In this document: one piece after another, positions 60,801 to 64,000 of the stretch
Numbering within the stretch: the first letter of the stretch is position 1
Layout: every line of letters begins with the position of its first letter
Origin: Apostichopus japonicus
Lineage: Eukaryota > Echinodermata > Holothuroidea > Aspidochirotida > Stichopodidae
Reading direction: 5' to 3'
Assembly: GCF_037975245.1 (NCBI RefSeq)
Contig: NC_092574.1
Location: 11,435,213 to 11,499,212, forward strand
Length of the DNA stretch: 64,000 bases
Translations under genes and position numbers: made by a program
Notes under the pieces: generated by a model
The model's input: the letters and a program-made list of their open reading frames with translations, nothing else
Databases searched by the model: none
Told to the model about the DNA's origin: nothing

Positions 60801-63800
60801 TTGTGTTTGTATTGTAATGATTTTAGTATTCATATGCCAATTTGAAGAGTGTTTAAAAACAAAACATATTGCATCATTTAGTTAAAGAAATGCCTGATTG
60901 TTCTTTTCTAGTTTATATTTTATAGATGTGTCGGACGTTTCCAGCTACCAATACCACCTTCCACAACTCACCAGGTACATTCCCCCAGCCTTTTGCCACG
61001 AGCAAAAGAGTAATAACCTATTTGTGTTTGTATTGCAATGATTTTAGTATTTATATGCCAATTTGAAGAGTGTTTAAAAACAAAACATATTGCATCATTT
61101 AGTTAAAGAAATGCCTGATTGTTCTTTTCTAGTTTATATTTTATAGATGTGTCGGACGTTTCCAGCTACCAATACCACCTTCCACAACTCACCAAGTACC
61201 TTCCCCCAGCCTTTTGCCACGAGCAAAAGAGTAATAACCTATTTGTGTTTGTATTGCAATGATTTGAGTCCTGGGTATGACTCTAAACTACATCCAGTAG
61301 TGGGGCCTTGACTTGGGAAAGTTGAGGTTTGGGGAGTGTGGAGCCGCCCCTTAGCCACTATTACTCCCAGGAGTGCCCTGACCCGGGGCATGAGAACCTG
61401 CTTAGATTACCAATTATGGGTGAAATAATATCAGCTCTACTGCGGGGAGTTGGACCTCGCAAAAGAGTAATAACCTATTTGTGTTTGTATTGCAATGATT
61501 TAGTATTCATATGCCAATTTGAAGAGTGTTTAAAAAAAAACATATTGCATCATTTTCTTAAAGAAATGCCTGATTGTTTGTTTCTAGTTTATATTTTATA
61601 GATGTGTCAGACGTTTCCAGCTACCAATACCACCAATCACCTTCCACAACTCACCAGCTAGATTCCCCCAGCCTTTTGCCACGAGCAAAAGAGTAATAAC
61701 CTATTTGTGTTTGTATTGCAATGATTTTAGTATTTATATGCCAATTTGAAGAGTGTTTAAAAACAAAACATATTGCATCATTTAGTTAAAGAAATGCCTG
61801 ATTGTTCTTTTCTAGTTTATATTTTATAGATGTGTCGGACGTTTCCAGCTACCAATACCACCTTCCACAACTCACCAGGTACCTTCCCCCAGCCTTTTGC
61901 CACGAGCAAAAGAGTAATAACCTATTTGTGTTTGTATTGCAATGATTTGAGTCCTGGGTATGACTCTAAACTACATCCAGTAGTGGGGCCTTGACTTGGG
62001 AAAGTTGAGGTTTGGGGAGTGTGGAGCCGCCCCTTAGCCACTATTGCTCCCAGGAGTGCCCTGACCCGGGGCATGAGAACCTGCTTAGATTACCAATTAT
62101 GGGTGAAATAATATCAGCTCTACTGCGGGGAGTTGGACCTCGCAAAAGAGTAATAACCTATTTGTGTTTGTATTGCAATGATTTAGTATTCATATGCCAA
62201 TTTGAAGAGTGTTTAAAAAAAAACATATTGCATCATTTTGTTAAAGAAATGCCTGATTGTTTGTTTCTAGTTTATATTTTATAGATGTGTCAGACGTTTC
62301 CAGCTACCAATACCACCAATCACCTTCCACAACTCACCAGCTAGATTCCCCCAGCCTTTTGCCACGAGCAAAAGAGTAATAACCTATTTGTGTTTGTATT
62401 GCAATGATTTTAGTATTTATATGCCAATTTGAAGAGTGTTTAAAAACAAAACATATTGCATCATTTAGTTAAAGAAATGCCTGATTGTTCTTTTCTAGTT
62501 TATATTTTATAGATGTGTCGGACGTTTCCAGCTACCAATACCACCTTCCACAACTCACCAGGTACCTTCCCCCAGCCTTTTGCCACGAGCAAAAGAGTAA
62601 TAACCTATTTGTGTTTGTATTGCAATGATTTGAGTCCTGGGTATGACTCTAAACTACATCCAGTAGTGGGGCCTTGACTTGGGAAAGTTGAGGTTTGGGG
62701 AGTGTGGAGCCGCCCCTTAGCCACTATTGCTCCCAGGAGTGCCCTGACCCGGGGCATGAGAACCTGCTTAGATTACCAATTATGGGTGAAATAATATCAG
62801 CTCTACTGCGGGGAGTTGGACCTCGCAAAAGAGTAATAACCTATTTGTGTTTGTATTGCAATGATTTAGTATTCATATGCCAATTTGAAGAGTGTTTAAA
62901 AAAAAACATATTGCATCATTTTGTTAAAGAAATGCCTGATTGTTTGTTTCTAGTTTATATTTTATAGATGTGTCAGACGTTTCCAGCTACCAATACCACC
63001 AATCACCTTCCACAACTCACCAGCTAGATTCCCCCAGCCTTTTGCCACGAGCAAAAGAGTAATAACCTATTTGTGTTTGTATTGCAATGATTTTAGTATT
63101 TATATGCCAATTTGAAGAGTGTTTAAAAACAAAACATATTGCATCATTTAGTTAAAGAAATGCCTGATTGTTCTTTTCTAGTTTATATTTTATAGATGTG
63201 TCGGACGTTTCCAGCTACCAATACCACCTTCCACAACTCACCAGGTACCTTCCCCCAGCCTTTTGCCACGAGCAAAAGAGTAATAACCTATTTGTGTTTG
63301 TATTGCAATGATTTTAGTATTTATATGCCAATTTGAAGAGTGTTTAAAAACAAAACATATTGCATCATTTAGTTAAAGAAATGCCTGATTGTCCTTTTCT
63401 AGTTTATATTTTATAGATGTGTCGGACGTTTCCAGCTACCAATACCACCTTCCACAACTCACCAGGTACCTTCCCCCAGCCTTTTGCCACGAGCAAAAGA
63501 GTAATAACCTATTTGTGTTTGTATTGCAATGATTTGAGTCCTGGGTATGACTCTAAACTACATCCAGTAGTGGGGCCTTGACTTGGGAAAGTTGAGGATT
63601 GGGGAGTGTGGAGCCGCCCCTTAGCCACTATTGCTCCCAGGAGTGCCCTGACCCGGGGCATGAGAACCTGCTTAGATTACCAATTATGGGTGAAATAATA
63701 TCAGCTCTACTGCGGGGAGTTGGACCTCGCAAAAGAGTAATAACCTATTTGTGTTTGTATTGCAATGATTTAGTATTCATATGCCAATTTGAAGAGTGTT

Positions 63801-64000
63801 TAAAAAAAACATACTGCATCATTTTGTTAAAGAAATGCCTGATTGTTTGTTTCTAGTTTATATTTTATAGATGTGTCAGACGTTTCCAGCTACCAATACC
63901 ACCATTCACCTTCCACAACTCACCAGCTAGATTCCCCCAGCCTTTTGCCACGAGCAAAAGAGTAATAACCTATTTGTGTTTGTATTGTAATGATTTTAGT
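54816..64000 (+). repeat. ~226-bp satellite with higher-order units, runs off the window
   Basis: The basic unit has ACCACCTTCCACAACTCACC, CCCCCAGCCTTTTGCCACGA, CCTATTTGTGTTTGTATTGC and TTATATTTTATAGATGTGTC. A long variant inserts a ~225-bp block (TGGGGCCTTGACTTGGGAAA ... ACTGCGGGGAGTTGGACC) between two copies of the AAAGAGTAATAACC segment. Long variants recur at 57023, 57927, 58611, 59743, 60425, 61329, 62012, 62695 and 63599, spaced about 683, 904 or 1132 bp: one long unit plus one, two or three short ones. Copies become more alike towards the right. Frames of up to 90 codons exist only because of the periodicity. Confidence 0.96.

Noticed and set aside
54990-63260. Exon-like segment in the third satellite: TTTTATAG, then ATGTGTCAGACG, then CACCAG/GTACC.
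   Set aside because: Length differences among copies are 7 and 13 bp, not multiples of 3, and many copies have CACCAGCTAG in place of the GT.
57023-63856. Repeated 85-90-codon frame (SVEPPLSHYCSQECPDPGHE) in the third satellite.
   Set aside because: The start codon is not ATG, the frame crosses the junction of an inserted block and a satellite unit, and its conservation follows from array homogenisation.

Overview
This is a eukaryotic, AT-rich, repeat-dominated window. It probably comes from an invertebrate deuterostome; I suspect an echinoderm such as a sea cucumber, but the sequence does not prove it. The signs are tRNA-derived SINEs, CR1/L2/Jockey-type LINE remnants, many short hAT-like elements with 8-bp target-site duplications (TSDs), GT-AG introns and long satellite arrays. 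There is no bacterial gene organisation. Most long open frames are by-products of tandem repeats.

Layout. 1-9300 is a 199-bp satellite, about 47 units, homogenised in the middle and diverged towards the edges. 9411-12937 is a tandem duplication in which each copy carries a different mobile element: a 1.56-kb foldback-like element in the first and a 0.82-kb hAT-like element in the second, so each copy gives the other's empty site. 13866-15880 is a SINE split by a 1.69-kb hAT-like insertion. 16321-18015 (minus) holds a 3' UTR, a terminal exon, and a degenerate conserved-protein exon split by a 438-bp MITE. 19486-20704, 24152-25731 (with 24718-25362 nested in it), 29346-29623 and 37508-38203 are further hAT-like elements. 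A partial THAP domain (22114) and LINE fragments (23425, 34003, 41054) lie between them.

The clearest host gene is on the minus strand at 36260-40951. Three exons join in phase to encode the second half of a CIDE-N domain followed by a CIDE-C domain, as in the vertebrate lipid-droplet CIDE proteins. The 5' end was not found. One intron holds a 0.70-kb hAT-like element, the next a 0.93-kb one, and a LINE lies just upstream.

42560-50960 has the architecture of a giant foldback element of about 8.4 kb: diverged terminal inverted repeats, then arrays of a ~178-bp repeat running mostly inward on both sides, around a 1.8-kb interior. A 948-bp Tc1/mariner-like MITE sits in one array. 51055-51309 is a SINE. 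53440-54815 is a 112/204-bp satellite abutting a third satellite (54816-64000, basic unit ~226 bp, higher-order units of ~683, 904 and 1132 bp) that runs off the window. No rRNA, functional tRNA, CRISPR array or operon was seen.
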